A DNA stretch of 64,000 nucleotides from NCBI GenBank assembly GCA_016720145.1, contig JADJXV010000012.1, positions 62,001-126,000 of the forward strand. Direction: 5' to 3'. The notes beneath the pieces are model-generated. The model had not been told where the DNA came from. It did not search any database and saw only the letters and a program-made list of their open reading frames with translations. Below, in pieces: positions 18,375-27,792 of this stretch. A program made the translations under genes and the position numbers. Origin of the DNA: Ignavibacteria bacterium (GTDB lineage Bacteria > Bacteroidota > Ignavibacteria > Kapaibacteriales > UBA961). The first letter of the stretch is position 1, and every line of letters starts with the position of its first letter.

Positions 18375-19851
18375 CTGGACTCGAATATCTAATTTTGGCA
18401 TTGGCTATCTGACCTACATAGCTATTTCAAGTAACGGGAAATATATTTTTGCCGGGAATCAAATTGGGATGTTCAGATCTCGTAACGCCGGAGCAACGTG
18501 GGAAACACTAAACACTGTCCCGGGCAAAGGTAATATAAGCTCAATTACACTCCATCCAACCGATACAACTCGAATTTGGATGACAATTTCCGACTATTCG
18601 TCTTCAAAAGTCTATACTTCTTTTGATGCAGGCACTACATGGTCAAACATATCGGATGGTCTGCCTGCAATTCCTGTTAACTGTATAGTATATCAGAAAG
18701 ATTCACCGGACAGACTCTATGTCGGAACAGAGGCCGGTGTCTATTATCGAGACAATGGGACCGGCGTTTGGATACAGTATAGTGACGGCCTGCCGAATGT
18801 CATTGTCAATGACCTCGATATTCATTTTTCGACAGGAAAGCTTCGTGCCGGAACGTATGGTCGTGGTCTATGGGAAACAGATCTTGTGAATTGTGCTTCA
18901 CTTCCTATATCTATCAACGTTCACAATGGAAAAACAGCACTCTGTGACGGTGAAAGTACTACACTAACCGCCACACCGGGATTTGCTACGTATAAATGGT
19001 CTAACGGGGCAACGTCTCCGTCGATAACCATAAGCACAGAAGGCAAGTATAGGGTATTTGCTTATGACGATTCCGGGTGTCCGAGTGCCTCTTCCGTTAC
19101 GACAATTACACAGAGTACAACAAAAGTCGCCTCGATTCGAGGCACGAGAAATGGTGCACTCGATTCTATTGCATGTGAAGGAATTCCAATTGTTCTCGAT
19201 GCTGGTATTGTACCGGGATATTCCTACAAATGGAATACCGGAGACACCACCAGGCGAATTACCGTCTCGAATGCCGGTGTCTATACCGTTTCCCTCACAA
19301 GTACTGCTGGTTGCGTTGGTAATTCCTTACCTTTTACTGTGCTTTCAGATGTCGTCCCACTCAAACCTATCATCACTTCGGCCGGGAAGTATTTTGATAC
19401 ACTCATTGCACCTGATGCTATTCGATATCAATGGTTAATTGAAGGAGTAGCCGTCGATGGAGCTACGACAAAAACCTATATCCCGCCACTTTCAGCAAAA
19501 GGAAAAAATATCACTGTTGCTGTCTATAATTCCGGTGGATGTGCATCGATTTCAGAACCGGTAGTCATTGGTGCAAATGGAGTTGAAAACGAGAGTTCGA
19601 CTCAGGCAATACGTATTTTCCCTAATCCTACGAGTACATTTGCGACTATCGAACTCACCCTGCCAAGCATCGCACCCGTTACGATTGATATTACGGCGGC
19701 AAATGGAGCAACTATCCAAACGCTTGAATTCATGCCCAATGCGCTGAATTTTCAGGAGAAAATTTCATTGAAGGAATTGACCTCGGGTGCATATCTCCTG
19801 ACCGTGAAATGCGGCGACAGAACTTGGATACAGAAAGTAGTCAAAGAATAA
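18217..19851 (+). pseudogene. BNR/Asp-box T9SS protein, paralogue 3, 3' part after a frameshift
   Basis: This is the continuation of the preceding reading frame. From about 18222 it reads GNSFPSLVYPEKVGLPRDASAWVTP, which aligns with paralogues 1 and 2. It holds the last Asp boxes (SRNAGATW, SFDAGTTW), two Ig-like modules (KWSNGATSPSITI; KWNTGDTTRRITV) and a complete T9SS sorting signal (IFPNPTSTFAT to IQKVVKE). The frame is open back to a start at 18115, but the 18115-18217 part is out of frame with the family and is not real. There is no signal peptide and no ribosome site, so this half would not be made alone in a useful form. It is clearly one gene with the 5' part. Confidence 0.8.
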
Positions 19852-19969
19852 CCGGCTTGGACGGCAAGGGTGTCCGCAGGCGAGGATTGGAATATGCAGA
19901 AGGGAAACAAAACAACCATAGCACAGTAATCTGCATTTTTTATCGACTATCAATCCGGGAAAGACAGGC

Positions 19970-21175
19970 ATGAGAAAGATATTTACTCTTGATGTAGCAC
20001 TCACAACCATCAGTGTTTTTATTGGCTTAGGTCTGCTCTCTCTCGTAGCGCTCCGATTAGATTTTTTGAATCCTATCGTGCAGAACCTCCAGGACTTTGA
20101 GCTCAACGATGTCATATTTTCGCAGCTCGCACCCACCGACCTCGCTGATACGAATATCGTGCTCGTCAATATTGGTAACCTCTCCCGCGCTGATATTGCC
20201 CGAGAAATTGAGAGAATTAATCTACAGAACCCTAAAGTCATTGGATTGGATGCTTTTTTTCTCAATGAAAAATTACCCGATCTCGATGACCCGCTCGTAC
20301 TTGCAATTTCAAATGCTCGCAACAAACTCGTGCTCGTCAGTAAGCTGCGCTATAATGATTCGACCAAGATTTTTGATTCTCTCGTGCGTTCACATCCCAA
20401 ATTTTCGGCGGTGACAGGTTTTGCTAATTTCATCACCGACATCGAAAAAGGTCACAAAACCGTACGTACCATCTCGCCGCAAGAACGTATCAATTCAACA
20501 CTCGAAAAATCATTTGCTGTGAAAATATCGGAAAAGTATAATTCCACAGCAGCGGAAAATTTTCTGGCGCGCGGCAATACTTTGGAGGATATTAATTTTC
20601 GTGGTAATTACCAGCATTTTTATACATTTGACGCACCTGTTGTGCTCGACTCATCAGCCGATATAAGCATTATGCGCGGCAAAATTATCCTTCTCGGTTA
20701 CATGGGAGAATCGCTCGAAAAACCGTCGCTCGAAGATGTGTTTTTCACGCCGCTTAATCCCCGTCCGAGCGGGCGGTCGCTGCCGGATATGTATGGTATT
20801 GTGGTGCATGCGAATGTGATTTCGATGATTCTCGCCGGTGATTGCATCAATTCTCTGCCTGACCGGCTTGGTCTCGCGCTCAATATTCTGCTGGCGTATT
20901 GTTGCGTGGCGGCGTACTCCTATCTCTACCTTCACCGCGCGAATTGGTACGACTCTCTGACGGTGGTAATTTCACTCGGTGTGCCCTTGCTCATATTATT
21001 TTTACAATTTTATGTCTTTGACCAATATAGATTTAAGTTTAATCTCACCCTCGGTATCTGTGCCATTGCCATCACAGGAAATGTACTCGAAATTTATCAT
21101 GAAATCCTCAAAAATTGGTTCGCAAAAAGTAAAACTATTCTCAAAAAAGAAACAAAAAAGGAGACGCAAGCATGA
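19970..21175 (+). CDS. CHASE2-domain membrane protein
   Basis: One transmembrane helix (residues ~8-28) is followed by an extracytoplasmic CHASE2 sensor domain (about 45-260; NIVLVNIGNLSRADIAREIE, NPKVIGLDAFF, KIILLGYMGES, DMYGIVVHANVISMIL). Three closely spaced C-terminal helices follow (about 300-380). CHASE2 is a periplasmic sensor usually fused to a cyclase, kinase or phosphatase. Here the protein ends about 20 residues after the last helix (KKETKKETQA), so it has no output domain of its own. Its stop overlaps the next ATG as ATGA (21172-21175), and AAGGAG lies upstream, so it is translationally coupled to the FecR-like gene. The pair probably works as one envelope sensor or scaffold unit; the signal is unknown. 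Confidence 0.85.
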   Translation: MRKIFTLDVALTTISVFIGLGLLSLVALRLDFLNPIVQNLQDFELNDVIFSQLAPTDLADTNIVLVNIGNLSRADIAREIERINLQNPKVIGLDAFFLNEKLPDLDDPLVLAISNARNKLVLVSKLRYNDSTKIFDSLVRSHPKFSAVTGFANFITDIEKGHKTVRTISPQERINSTLEKSFAVKISEKYNSTAAENFLARGNTLEDINFRGNYQHFYTFDAPVVLDSSADISIMRGKIILLGYMGESLEKPSLEDVFFTPLNPRPSGRSLPDMYGIVVHANVISMILAGDCINSLPDRLGLALNILLAYCCVAAYSYLYLHRANWYDSLTVVISLGVPLLILFLQFYVFDQYRFKFNLTLGICAIAITGNVLEIYHEILKNWFAKSKTILKKETKKETQA

Positions 21176-21208
21176 AACTATTTCAATCAATTCTCGCATT
21201 TTGGTATA

Positions 21209-22192
21209 ATGGTTCGCAGCAATTCCTTCCTCAAAGTCCGCGCCGAGGCACCCGCACTCTTCAGTGTACTCGTCTCGAAAGGAAAGGTAGAAATTAAAGG
21301 CACCGGCGAGTGGAAGCCGCTGCCGTCCGGCGCAAAAGTATTTGCAGGAGAAGTAATCAACGTCGGTGACAATGCGCTCGTGAGTTTGGTGAATTCAGCA
21401 GGTAAGTCCCTTGAAATCAAGAAGTCCGGCACGTATCAGGCAAATGACTTACCCAAGCTCGCAACCGGCGGCGGCACACTCACCAAACGTTTTGCCGGCT
21501 ACGTAGCCGCCGAACTCACCCGTTCGAACGACGCAGCAAACGCAAAAGACACCTACAAAAAAAACATGACCACTACCGGCGGTGTCGAGCGAGCAAATGA
21601 CGAAGTGATTCAGCCGGTGGATCGAACATTAGAATTAGCTAAGATTAAGCAATATCAGGCAGATGAGGCATCCGCTTCCACACCCGAAACCTTCGAAAAT
21701 CTTGTAGCGCTCATGCCACGACCGACCGATATTCTCAGCGACGACATTCACTTTTCATGGCAACCGAAACAAGGCGTGGACAGCTTCTTGCTCACCATCC
21801 GCGATGAAAAGCATGACGTGCTTCTCTCCAAAACTACAGCACGTTCCCACGCGCTTGTCAGCGCCAAAGCCCTCGGACTCGAACCGTCGAAATGTTACTT
21901 CTGGAGCGTGACCTGTATGCCCGATGAGTCCCCTAAGACCGACGAATACTCACTCTGCATGATCACCAACTCACGAAAAACAACCATCTTAGACACCGTT
22001 CGCATGATAGAAGCAGAGGCAGGCAAGAGTTCAGTGCTCGGTAAATTAATGATAGCGCGGTATTTCGAAGAAGAGTCGCTCTTTTCAAGCGCGTTCGATG
22101 TCTATCGCGAAGCGCTCGCACTCGAACCCGAGTCGGATGATGTGTTTGTCGCTTTTCGGCGTTTTCGCGCGCGGCTTGGACTGCCGGAGTAG
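21209..22192 (+). CDS. FecR-domain protein with C-terminal helical repeat, start disrupted
   Basis: Residues ~10-75 (LFSVLVSKGKVEIKG, WKPLPSGAKVFAGEVINVGDNALVSLV) form a FecR-like beta domain. Residues ~165-230 look like an Fn3-type fold (FSWQPKQGVDSFLLTI, YFWSVTC). The end (SSAFDVYREALALEPESDD) is TPR-like. There is no signal peptide from this start. The real start is likely the ATG at 21172, which overlaps the CHASE2 stop and has an AAGGAG site; that frame reads MKLFQSILAF and then needs a +1 shift. Dropping one T of TTTT at 21199-21202 joins it to MVRSNSFLKV. So the gene is probably 21172-22192 with a single-base indel. A periplasmic partner of the CHASE2 protein is inferred. Confidence 0.75.
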   Translation: MVRSNSFLKVRAEAPALFSVLVSKGKVEIKGTGEWKPLPSGAKVFAGEVINVGDNALVSLVNSAGKSLEIKKSGTYQANDLPKLATGGGTLTKRFAGYVAAELTRSNDAANAKDTYKKNMTTTGGVERANDEVIQPVDRTLELAKIKQYQADEASASTPETFENLVALMPRPTDILSDDIHFSWQPKQGVDSFLLTIRDEKHDVLLSKTTARSHALVSAKALGLEPSKCYFWSVTCMPDESPKTDEYSLCMITNSRKTTILDTVRMIEAEAGKSSVLGKLMIARYFEEESLFSSAFDVYREALALEPESDDVFVAFRRFRARLGLPE

Positions 22193-22307
22193 GTGGGATT
22201 GTACCATTTCGGGTATGCGCCGTATGACTCTAACCCGTTAGTCAGGCTGAGCTTGTCGAAGCCTCAGATATAATGCCGAATTCTTACGTTGTGGTTCTTG
22301 AATGTAA

Positions 22308-22530
22308 ATTCGGGATAACGATATGGAGACATTCGAGAAGCCCGAATGGGCTTCAATTTCAATAGCCCCGCATGAAATGCGGGGGACGTCGGCATGCAAC
22401 CCATAAACCCTGAAGGGGTTTAATCACGTTCATACCGAAATTAAACCCCGTTGGGGTTTTGTGGAGGAGCGCTGCATTTCTCCACCGATTGTATCGGTGG
22501 CTAATGATATTCATCCCTTTCAGGGATGGA
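22308..22530 (-). repeat. composite six-palindrome intergenic element, copy A1
   Basis: This is the inverted copy of the family at 23465 and 33954. In order it shows ATTCGGGATAAC, GAAGCCCGAATGGGCTTC (22337-22354), CTTCAATTTCAATAG, CCCCGCATGAAATGCGGGG, AAACCCTGAAGGGGTTTAA, TTAAACCCCGTTGGGGTTT, CCACCGATTGTATCGGTGG and CATCCCTTTCAGGGATG (22512-22528). It lies in the gap between two convergent genes. The rest of the 22193-22687 gap holds nothing I can identify. Confidence 0.7.
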
Positions 22531-22687
22531 GGAAGTGTACACACTATCGTTTATTCACCTAACGTTCTTATTTTTTTGGTGGTATGCCGAAAAATCGTCC
22601 TGAATTCACTTCTCTTTATTTAGATGGTGGGTGGGTTTGATGTAGAAGGGATTATCGCAGGAAAAACCGATTACTCAACTTAACAAA

Positions 22688-22933
22688 TTATGACATGTGT
22701 AATCGTCGGTGAATAGCAACACTTTTCTTCAGCTCTTCATCACTCATATTTCGTTCGTCCCAAAGATTATTGAGTGATTGTTCGAGCTTGGTATGGTAAA
22801 ATTCCACGAGGATTTTTTTTAATTCATCCACTTCACTTTCGCTCATGGGAAAATTAAATAATTCGAGTACGACCAACTGTGCAGGCGTTAGTTTTGACAG
22901 TTGATATCGTTTATTTTGTGGCTTTGGCTTCAT
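22688..22933 (-). CDS. small conserved hypothetical protein (81 aa)
   Basis: This small, charged, mostly helical protein has the pattern LTPAQLVVLELFNFPMSESEVDELKKILVEFY followed by LEQSLNNLWDERNMSDEELK. It resembles a family of ~80-residue orphan proteins in Bacteroidota and Cyanobacteria that are often beside toxin genes; this likeness is from memory and no partner toxin is visible here. The basic start (MKPKPQNKRYQ) and LWDERNMSDEE tail support a real gene. Its ATG overlaps the VanZ stop as ATGA, so the two are translationally coupled. Function unknown. Confidence 0.65.
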   Translation of the reverse strand: MKPKPQNKRYQLSKLTPAQLVVLELFNFPMSESEVDELKKILVEFYHTKLEQSLNNLWDERNMSDEELKKSVAIHRRLHMS

Positions 22934-23340
22934 TGATGCTCCTTGTTTTTCGCAAATATACTTCTTTTTCCTTCTGTAACTACCATTATTCTCTTAGTCA
23001 CCGCCAGCGAAAGCGCCAGCCCCACCGTATCGGCTACCCAATCATAAAAGTCACAACTCCGCCCCTCGACATAATACTGATGCACTTCATCCGAGGCGGC
23101 AAAAATACAGCCGACAGCAAAAAACAGCAGAATATGCGCCTTGCGGGAGTGAATCTCGAGCGCGCCGACAAGGAAAATCCTCAAGAAAATCCCGTACATA
23201 AAAAATGCACCTGCGTGGATGACTTTGTCCTGCCAGTCGAATCCTAAATTAGGCACCGACAAATTTGACTGACTCGAGAGATAAATGATAAAAAGTGAAT
23301 AAAGTACTAGCGGAAGAGTTGCAATGATTTTACGAAGCAT
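22930..23340 (-). CDS. VanZ family protein
   Basis: A 136-residue membrane protein with about four hydrophobic segments. The VanZ-like pattern is clear: LFIIYLSSQSNLSVPNLGF, DKVIHAGAFFMYGIFL (the His in the first conserved helix), and the signature SDEVHQYYVEGRSCDFYDWVADTVG. Family members occur in many Gram-negative genomes as small VanZ-like proteins, while VanZ of enterococci gives low-level teicoplanin resistance; the role here is unknown. It is the first gene of a two-gene unit with the 81-residue protein (4-bp overlap). The repeat copy at 23465-23684 lies upstream of its start. Confidence 0.85.
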   Translation of the reverse strand: MLRKIIATLPLVLYSLFIIYLSSQSNLSVPNLGFDWQDKVIHAGAFFMYGIFLRIFLVGALEIHSRKAHILLFFAVGCIFAASDEVHQYYVEGRSCDFYDWVADTVGLALSLAVTKRIMVVTEGKRSIFAKNKEHQ

Positions 23341-23464
23341 GGAGTTAGTGGGTTTAATTCGAAATCTAGATGTTAAATAATATGAGTTCGAGATGTCTCG
23401 TACACACGTACTATTGAGGGATACAATGAAGATAGACGAGTTGCGATACAGAATCTACGTTCCC

Positions 23465-23684
23465 CATCCCTGAAAGGGATGAACTTCAATAGCCACCGAT
23501 GAAATCGGTGGAGAAATAAGCGTTCACCTACAAACCCTGGAGGGGTTTAACTTCGGTATGAACGTAATTAAACCCCTCTAGGGTTTTGAGCTTATCTGTT
23601 TATGTTCCCCGCATTTCATGCGGGGCTATTGAAATTGAAGCCCTTCAGGCTTCTCGAATGCGGTTGATGTTCGTATCCCAAACT
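23465..23684 (+). repeat. composite six-palindrome intergenic element, copy A2
   Basis: In order: M1 CATCCCTGAAAGGGATG, spacer CTTCAATAG, M2 CCACCGATGAAATCGGTGG, M3 AAACCCTGGAGGGGTTTAA, M4 TTAAACCCCTCTAGGGTTT, M5 CCCCGCATTTCATGCGGGG, spacer CTATTGAAATTGAAG, M6 GAAGCCCTTCAGGCTTC, ending near GTATCCC. The two spacers are complementary, so M2-M5 can be enclosed in one larger stem. It ends about 5 bp before the stop codon of the minus-strand nnr gene and fills most of the 23341-23688 gap. Confidence 0.75.
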
Positions 23685-23688
23685 CCCG

Positions 23689-25242
23689 TTAATGTGGAAT
23701 CACATGAGGTAAACATTCAATTATTTTCGACGCCGTCAACGTTTCACATGAATACTTTTCGGCGTGCCAATCTCCTGCTGCTGCATGGAGATACGCGCCG
23801 AGCGCTCCTGCCTCAAGTAGCGCCACCGATTGCGCAAGCAGACCTGCGATAATTCCCGAGAGTACATCGCCGCTTCCGGCGGTCGCCATCCCCGGATTCC
23901 CGCCACAATTCCAATACGAGAACTTCCCATCTGTAATAATCGTCGGCACTCCTTTTAAAAGCAGTGTGCAACCTGTTTTTTGGGCATAATCCACCGCGCA
24001 TTCGACTGATTTTTTACTAATTTCCTCCTGATCAATTCCTGTAAGATGATGAAATTCACCACCATGCGGCGTGAGCAAGATATTCGAACGGAGTATAGAT
24101 TTCGGGGAAATTATCCGCAAGCCGTCAGCATCTATAAGCACCGGAATCTCCGTCGGAATCTCGGCAAGCAAACGCGTAAGCATTGTAATTGTATCGGCAT
24201 TATCGCCAATTCCCGGACCAATCACCACACTCTGCGCCTTCCTGCACGCCGCAAGGAGTGCGTCGAATGCTTCCGGCACGAGCGTACCGTTCTCGGTTTT
24301 AGGTTGTGGTTTTTGGATAATTTCCGGTAGCAGCATCGGATGAAACGCCGTCGCATAGAGTTCGACGAGACCTGCGCCTGCCGTGATTGCTGCATTCGCG
24401 CAGAGTGCGGCTGCGCCGGGCATACCAACCGAACCCGCAATCAGCACCACCCGACCATAGTCAAATTTTGAGGTTTCGCGTTTTCTTGCAGGCAGCAAAC
24501 GTCGAATATCACCTGCTTCAAGTCGAGCATTGGTAGCGACTTTAGGGAGAATACTCATCGGAGTTCCGATGGAGGCAACGGTAATTTCACCGCAGACAGC
24601 AGGTCCTGCATTCCGCCGAAGACCGATTTTCTCGGCGTACATCGTGATCGTGAGATCGGCTTGAAAACACACTTCATGCGCCTCGCCGGTTGTGGTGTCG
24701 AGTCCGGTTGGGCAGTCGATGGCGATGCTGTACAGCGGTGATTTCCACTTGCCGGAATGATGGTACTCCTGCAGTTTTTGAAGCAACGGCACGACCATAC
24801 CGCGTAATTCAGCGCCGCCGCCGATACCAATCAAACAATCCACCACGCAGTCGAATTGACGGAAATCGAGATGCTGAAAGTCATCCGGGTTCATGAGAAT
24901 GACTTGTGGAATTTTCAGAGCATTGACAATCTCAAAATTCGTAAATGTTTCTTTGGACATCGACTTGGTCGGTTCCATCCACGCCACTGCCACGCATAAT
25001 TTTTCATGCAAATGCCGGGCAATTGCATAGCCATCTCCGCCATTATTTCCGGAACCACACAAGACAACAACTCTCAATGAATCAAGAGGTTTGGTAGGAT
25101 AGATATTCGCAAGACGTGCGAGAATAATCTCAGCCGCCGAGCGCGCAGCATTTTCCATCAGCACCAGCGAAGGAATATCGAAATCCTTGCTCGCACGGCG
25201 GTCAGCTTCGTAGGATTCGGCTGTTGTAAGGAGGTAGTGCAT
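23689..25242 (-). CDS. nnr: bifunctional NAD(P)H-hydrate epimerase / ADP-dependent dehydratase
   Basis: The protein repairs hydrated NADH and NADPH. Residues ~1-215 are the YjeF_N epimerase (VVVLCGSGNNGGDGYAIARHL, FDCVVDCLIGIG, YSIAIDCPTGLDTTTGE). Residues ~230-510 are the ribokinase-like dehydratase (VVLIAGSVGMPGAAALCANAAI, SVVIGPGIG, VLIDADGLRI, LLTPHGGEFHHLTG, GMATAGSGDVLSGIIAGLLAQ with the catalytic Asp in GSGD). Length (517) matches the fused bacterial enzyme. The start MHYLLTTAESYEADRRA is typical. It is a single-gene unit; its 3' end abuts repeat copy A2. Confidence 0.95.
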   Translation of the reverse strand: MHYLLTTAESYEADRRASKDFDIPSLVLMENAARSAAEIILARLANIYPTKPLDSLRVVVLCGSGNNGGDGYAIARHLHEKLCVAVAWMEPTKSMSKETFTNFEIVNALKIPQVILMNPDDFQHLDFRQFDCVVDCLIGIGGGAELRGMVVPLLQKLQEYHHSGKWKSPLYSIAIDCPTGLDTTTGEAHEVCFQADLTITMYAEKIGLRRNAGPAVCGEITVASIGTPMSILPKVATNARLEAGDIRRLLPARKRETSKFDYGRVVLIAGSVGMPGAAALCANAAITAGAGLVELYATAFHPMLLPEIIQKPQPKTENGTLVPEAFDALLAACRKAQSVVIGPGIGDNADTITMLTRLLAEIPTEIPVLIDADGLRIISPKSILRSNILLTPHGGEFHHLTGIDQEEISKKSVECAVDYAQKTGCTLLLKGVPTIITDGKFSYWNCGGNPGMATAGSGDVLSGIIAGLLAQSVALLEAGALGAYLHAAAGDWHAEKYSCETLTASKIIECLPHVIPH

Positions 25243-25431
25243 AGTTTATTTATAATGGTACGACATGTTTCTAAAATACTACTTTTACATGAGAAGCTAG
25301 GTAAACGGAGGTGGGCGTTTTTATTGGAGGGGAAAATGCAGGAAATTTCAGTAATTGCACAAGTGGTATAAAATACGTAATATTGCGAAGGTTTTTCGCG
25401 TTCGGGCTTTCATGAACTCTTGACTCATCCC

Positions 25432-27639
25432 ATGCAATCTATTCGCATACTTCTTCTCCTCTTCATTCTCTGCTACGGCTGCAGCAAGCAAGCGGAGAAT
25501 ACTACGCGCATCTTACTTGGTTCACCTTATCGCACTCCGCTCTTTCAAATTACCGAGAATGACAAAATTGGCTTTATCGACTCTACGGGGCGCGTCGTGA
25601 TTTCACCACAATTTCGTTCTGCCGGAGACTTCTCTGAGGGTCTTGCAAGTGCTCGTTTGTCAGGTACTTATGGATATATCGACGCCACCGGAACATTCAT
25701 CATTCCCCCGCAATTTGACTATGCTACTCCATTTAGCGGTGGGCTTGCGGTGGTCTATCGCAATGGCACGCCATCCTATATTCACCCAAACGGCGAGCAG
25801 GCATTTGAATGCACGTTCCCGGCGGTGGGAGCATTCGAAAACGGACGCGCACTTGTTCGCACGGCATCCAAAAAATACGGCATGATTGACACGCATGGGA
25901 AATTATTCATCGATACCGTATATTCTGAAATTCGTCCCTTTGCCGATGGGCGCGCAGTAGTGGTGGGAATGAACAAACAGGATGAAACAGGCGTCATCGA
26001 CACGCTCGGACGGAATGTTATTCCGCATGGTAAGTACAAAATAATAGAACAGTTTACGAATGGACTTGCTGTAGTGGAAGGAATAAAACATCGTGCGTAT
26101 TCTGATCCCAAAAATGGAATTGTCAAAAAATTAGAAATCGGAGTAATTGACACATTTGATAATGTCGTAGTCCCGTATGGTACTTATTTTAGAATTGAGA
26201 ACCTAAAAGGTGGATATGTTAAAGCAATTAAACAGTACCAAGATTCTCTCAATCGCCTGCGAGCTGATGTCATATTTCTCACCACCACCGGACGTCCAAA
26301 AGCTCCTGATACTACTCCAATTACATGCAAAATCATCCTAACAAAATCTGTATCGCATGTTCAAAGCAGCATTGCATCGAGCGATAACCCGCCTTTCGAT
26401 GGATTATTAGAAAAAGACGGCACCATTACCTTTCCGAATGCACCACGCAATTTTACCGACGAATTTCTTAACAATCCATCCGGTATCACAAACAGTTCGT
26501 GGCAGATATCCGCTGTGGATACTCTTGGAAATGCAGTGCCGATACGAAGTGTAGGATTTGCCGATCAACTGTTCTCCAAAGGCGCGGCTGTCGTCACAGT
26601 AGATTACAAAAGTGGTCTCATTGATACAAATGGGAAGTTTATATTTACACCACAATTTTCTTCTATTGATCGTAGTAGCATGAGGGGGGATAATTTCTTT
26701 TTTATTATGCGGAATATAGAGAAGAAAAGCGAGTATGATTTTGACTATCTAAAAGGAATTGCATCAGTTGACGGTAGAATTATTCTGAAGCCATGTATTC
26801 AGGAATACTTTCGAGACGATACGAAAAATTCACTACTAACTTGCACTATCAACAACAGATTAGCATATATCAATCATCAAGGTAAAATCATTTGGCAGGA
26901 TGGCGGTATTTCTATTTCCGGTCAATCTCCTCGCCCGTCTGCGTTGAATATAGATTATAAACATAGAGGTTACTTTCGTGCTTTATCGGCAAATGATGAG
27001 CGCGGACATATTGGCTATGGATTTGAATCGTACCGTCAGGCGCAATCAATTACCGAAGCCGCTGCTTTTGCCCCAAATATGCTTAGTATAAATGTCCATC
27101 CCGAAATGCCCGACACGTTTACTGCTGATACAAAGGGCGTCACGGTTTTTGTAGCTAATACTACAGACACCACAATCAGATTCGAAGGTCAGGACAACCG
27201 CCTACCAATCGTAGTGCAGGCATTATCTCCAACCAGTGAGTGGAGAGATATTGAGTATTTACCGAGCAGTTGGTGTGGCAATAGTTATCATACAATCAGC
27301 TTATTACCCAAGATGTTCTGGAAATTTGTTACGCCTGAATATGAAGGTGATTTTAAAACCAAACTCCGAATTAAACTCACCTATATCGACCCCAACGATA
27401 CAACCAAAACATTTCTAGAAGAGTTGCAATCTTGGAATACAAATCCTACCGATACATCACGTATTTTGTCCAAACTCAAATTCACTATATCTCGCGATAC
27501 AATCAATGTATCTGAAACTCCCCTTCGAAAAGAAATCACCATCTACAGCAACGAATACCACGGGAGCGTCAATCCTGCGCAATTCTGGCGGAAGGAGCGC
27601 TACTATCCGAATGGTATTATGGATCCATATAGTGAGTAG
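25432..27639 (+). CDS. WG-repeat lipoprotein
   Basis: The ATG at 25432 gives MQSIRILLLLFILCYGC, a short signal ending in a lipobox-like YGC, so the protein is probably a lipoprotein. A TTG at 25420 is also open but adds nothing. The N-terminal ~300 residues contain WG-type repeats (KIGFIDSTGRVVISPQFRSA, YGYIDATGTFIIPPQFDYA, KYGMIDTHGKLFIDTVYSEI, TGVIDTLGRNVIP), and more appear near 395 (KSGLIDTNGKFIFTPQFSSI). The C-terminal ~200 residues look like an Ig-like beta domain (MPDTFTADTKGVTVFVANTTDTT). WG proteins are common in Bacteroidota and their function is poorly known. No partner is evident on the plus strand; the divergent nnr gene shares the upstream region. Confidence 0.82.
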   Translation: MQSIRILLLLFILCYGCSKQAENTTRILLGSPYRTPLFQITENDKIGFIDSTGRVVISPQFRSAGDFSEGLASARLSGTYGYIDATGTFIIPPQFDYATPFSGGLAVVYRNGTPSYIHPNGEQAFECTFPAVGAFENGRALVRTASKKYGMIDTHGKLFIDTVYSEIRPFADGRAVVVGMNKQDETGVIDTLGRNVIPHGKYKIIEQFTNGLAVVEGIKHRAYSDPKNGIVKKLEIGVIDTFDNVVVPYGTYFRIENLKGGYVKAIKQYQDSLNRLRADVIFLTTTGRPKAPDTTPITCKIILTKSVSHVQSSIASSDNPPFDGLLEKDGTITFPNAPRNFTDEFLNNPSGITNSSWQISAVDTLGNAVPIRSVGFADQLFSKGAAVVTVDYKSGLIDTNGKFIFTPQFSSIDRSSMRGDNFFFIMRNIEKKSEYDFDYLKGIASVDGRIILKPCIQEYFRDDTKNSLLTCTINNRLAYINHQGKIIWQDGGISISGQSPRPSALNIDYKHRGYFRALSANDERGHIGYGFESYRQAQSITEAAAFAPNMLSINVHPEMPDTFTADTKGVTVFVANTTDTTIRFEGQDNRLPIVVQALSPTSEWRDIEYLPSSWCGNSYHTISLLPKMFWKFVTPEYEGDFKTKLRIKLTYIDPNDTTKTFLEELQSWNTNPTDTSRILSKLKFTISRDTINVSETPLRKEITIYSNEYHGSVNPAQFWRKERYYPNGIMDPYSE

Positions 27640-27792
27640 ATTGTATGTTTCCTCTCTCATCGGCTGAAGCCAATTCAACATTTCTATTGTTGAAGTATAG
27701 AATATGTGTTATTTTGCACAACACTAATTTAGAAAATGTATGTAACTTCACACAGTATAACATTTTATCACCAAATACCAATTACCAACCTC

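Noticed and set aside
22359..22544. A short minus-strand ORF of 61 residues
   Set aside because: It lies entirely inside repeat copy A1 and is a by-product of palindromes.
22308..23684. A CRISPR array, suggested by repeated palindromes
   Set aside because: The palindromes differ from each other, are not evenly spaced by unique spacers, and the unit is repeated as a whole; no cas gene is present.
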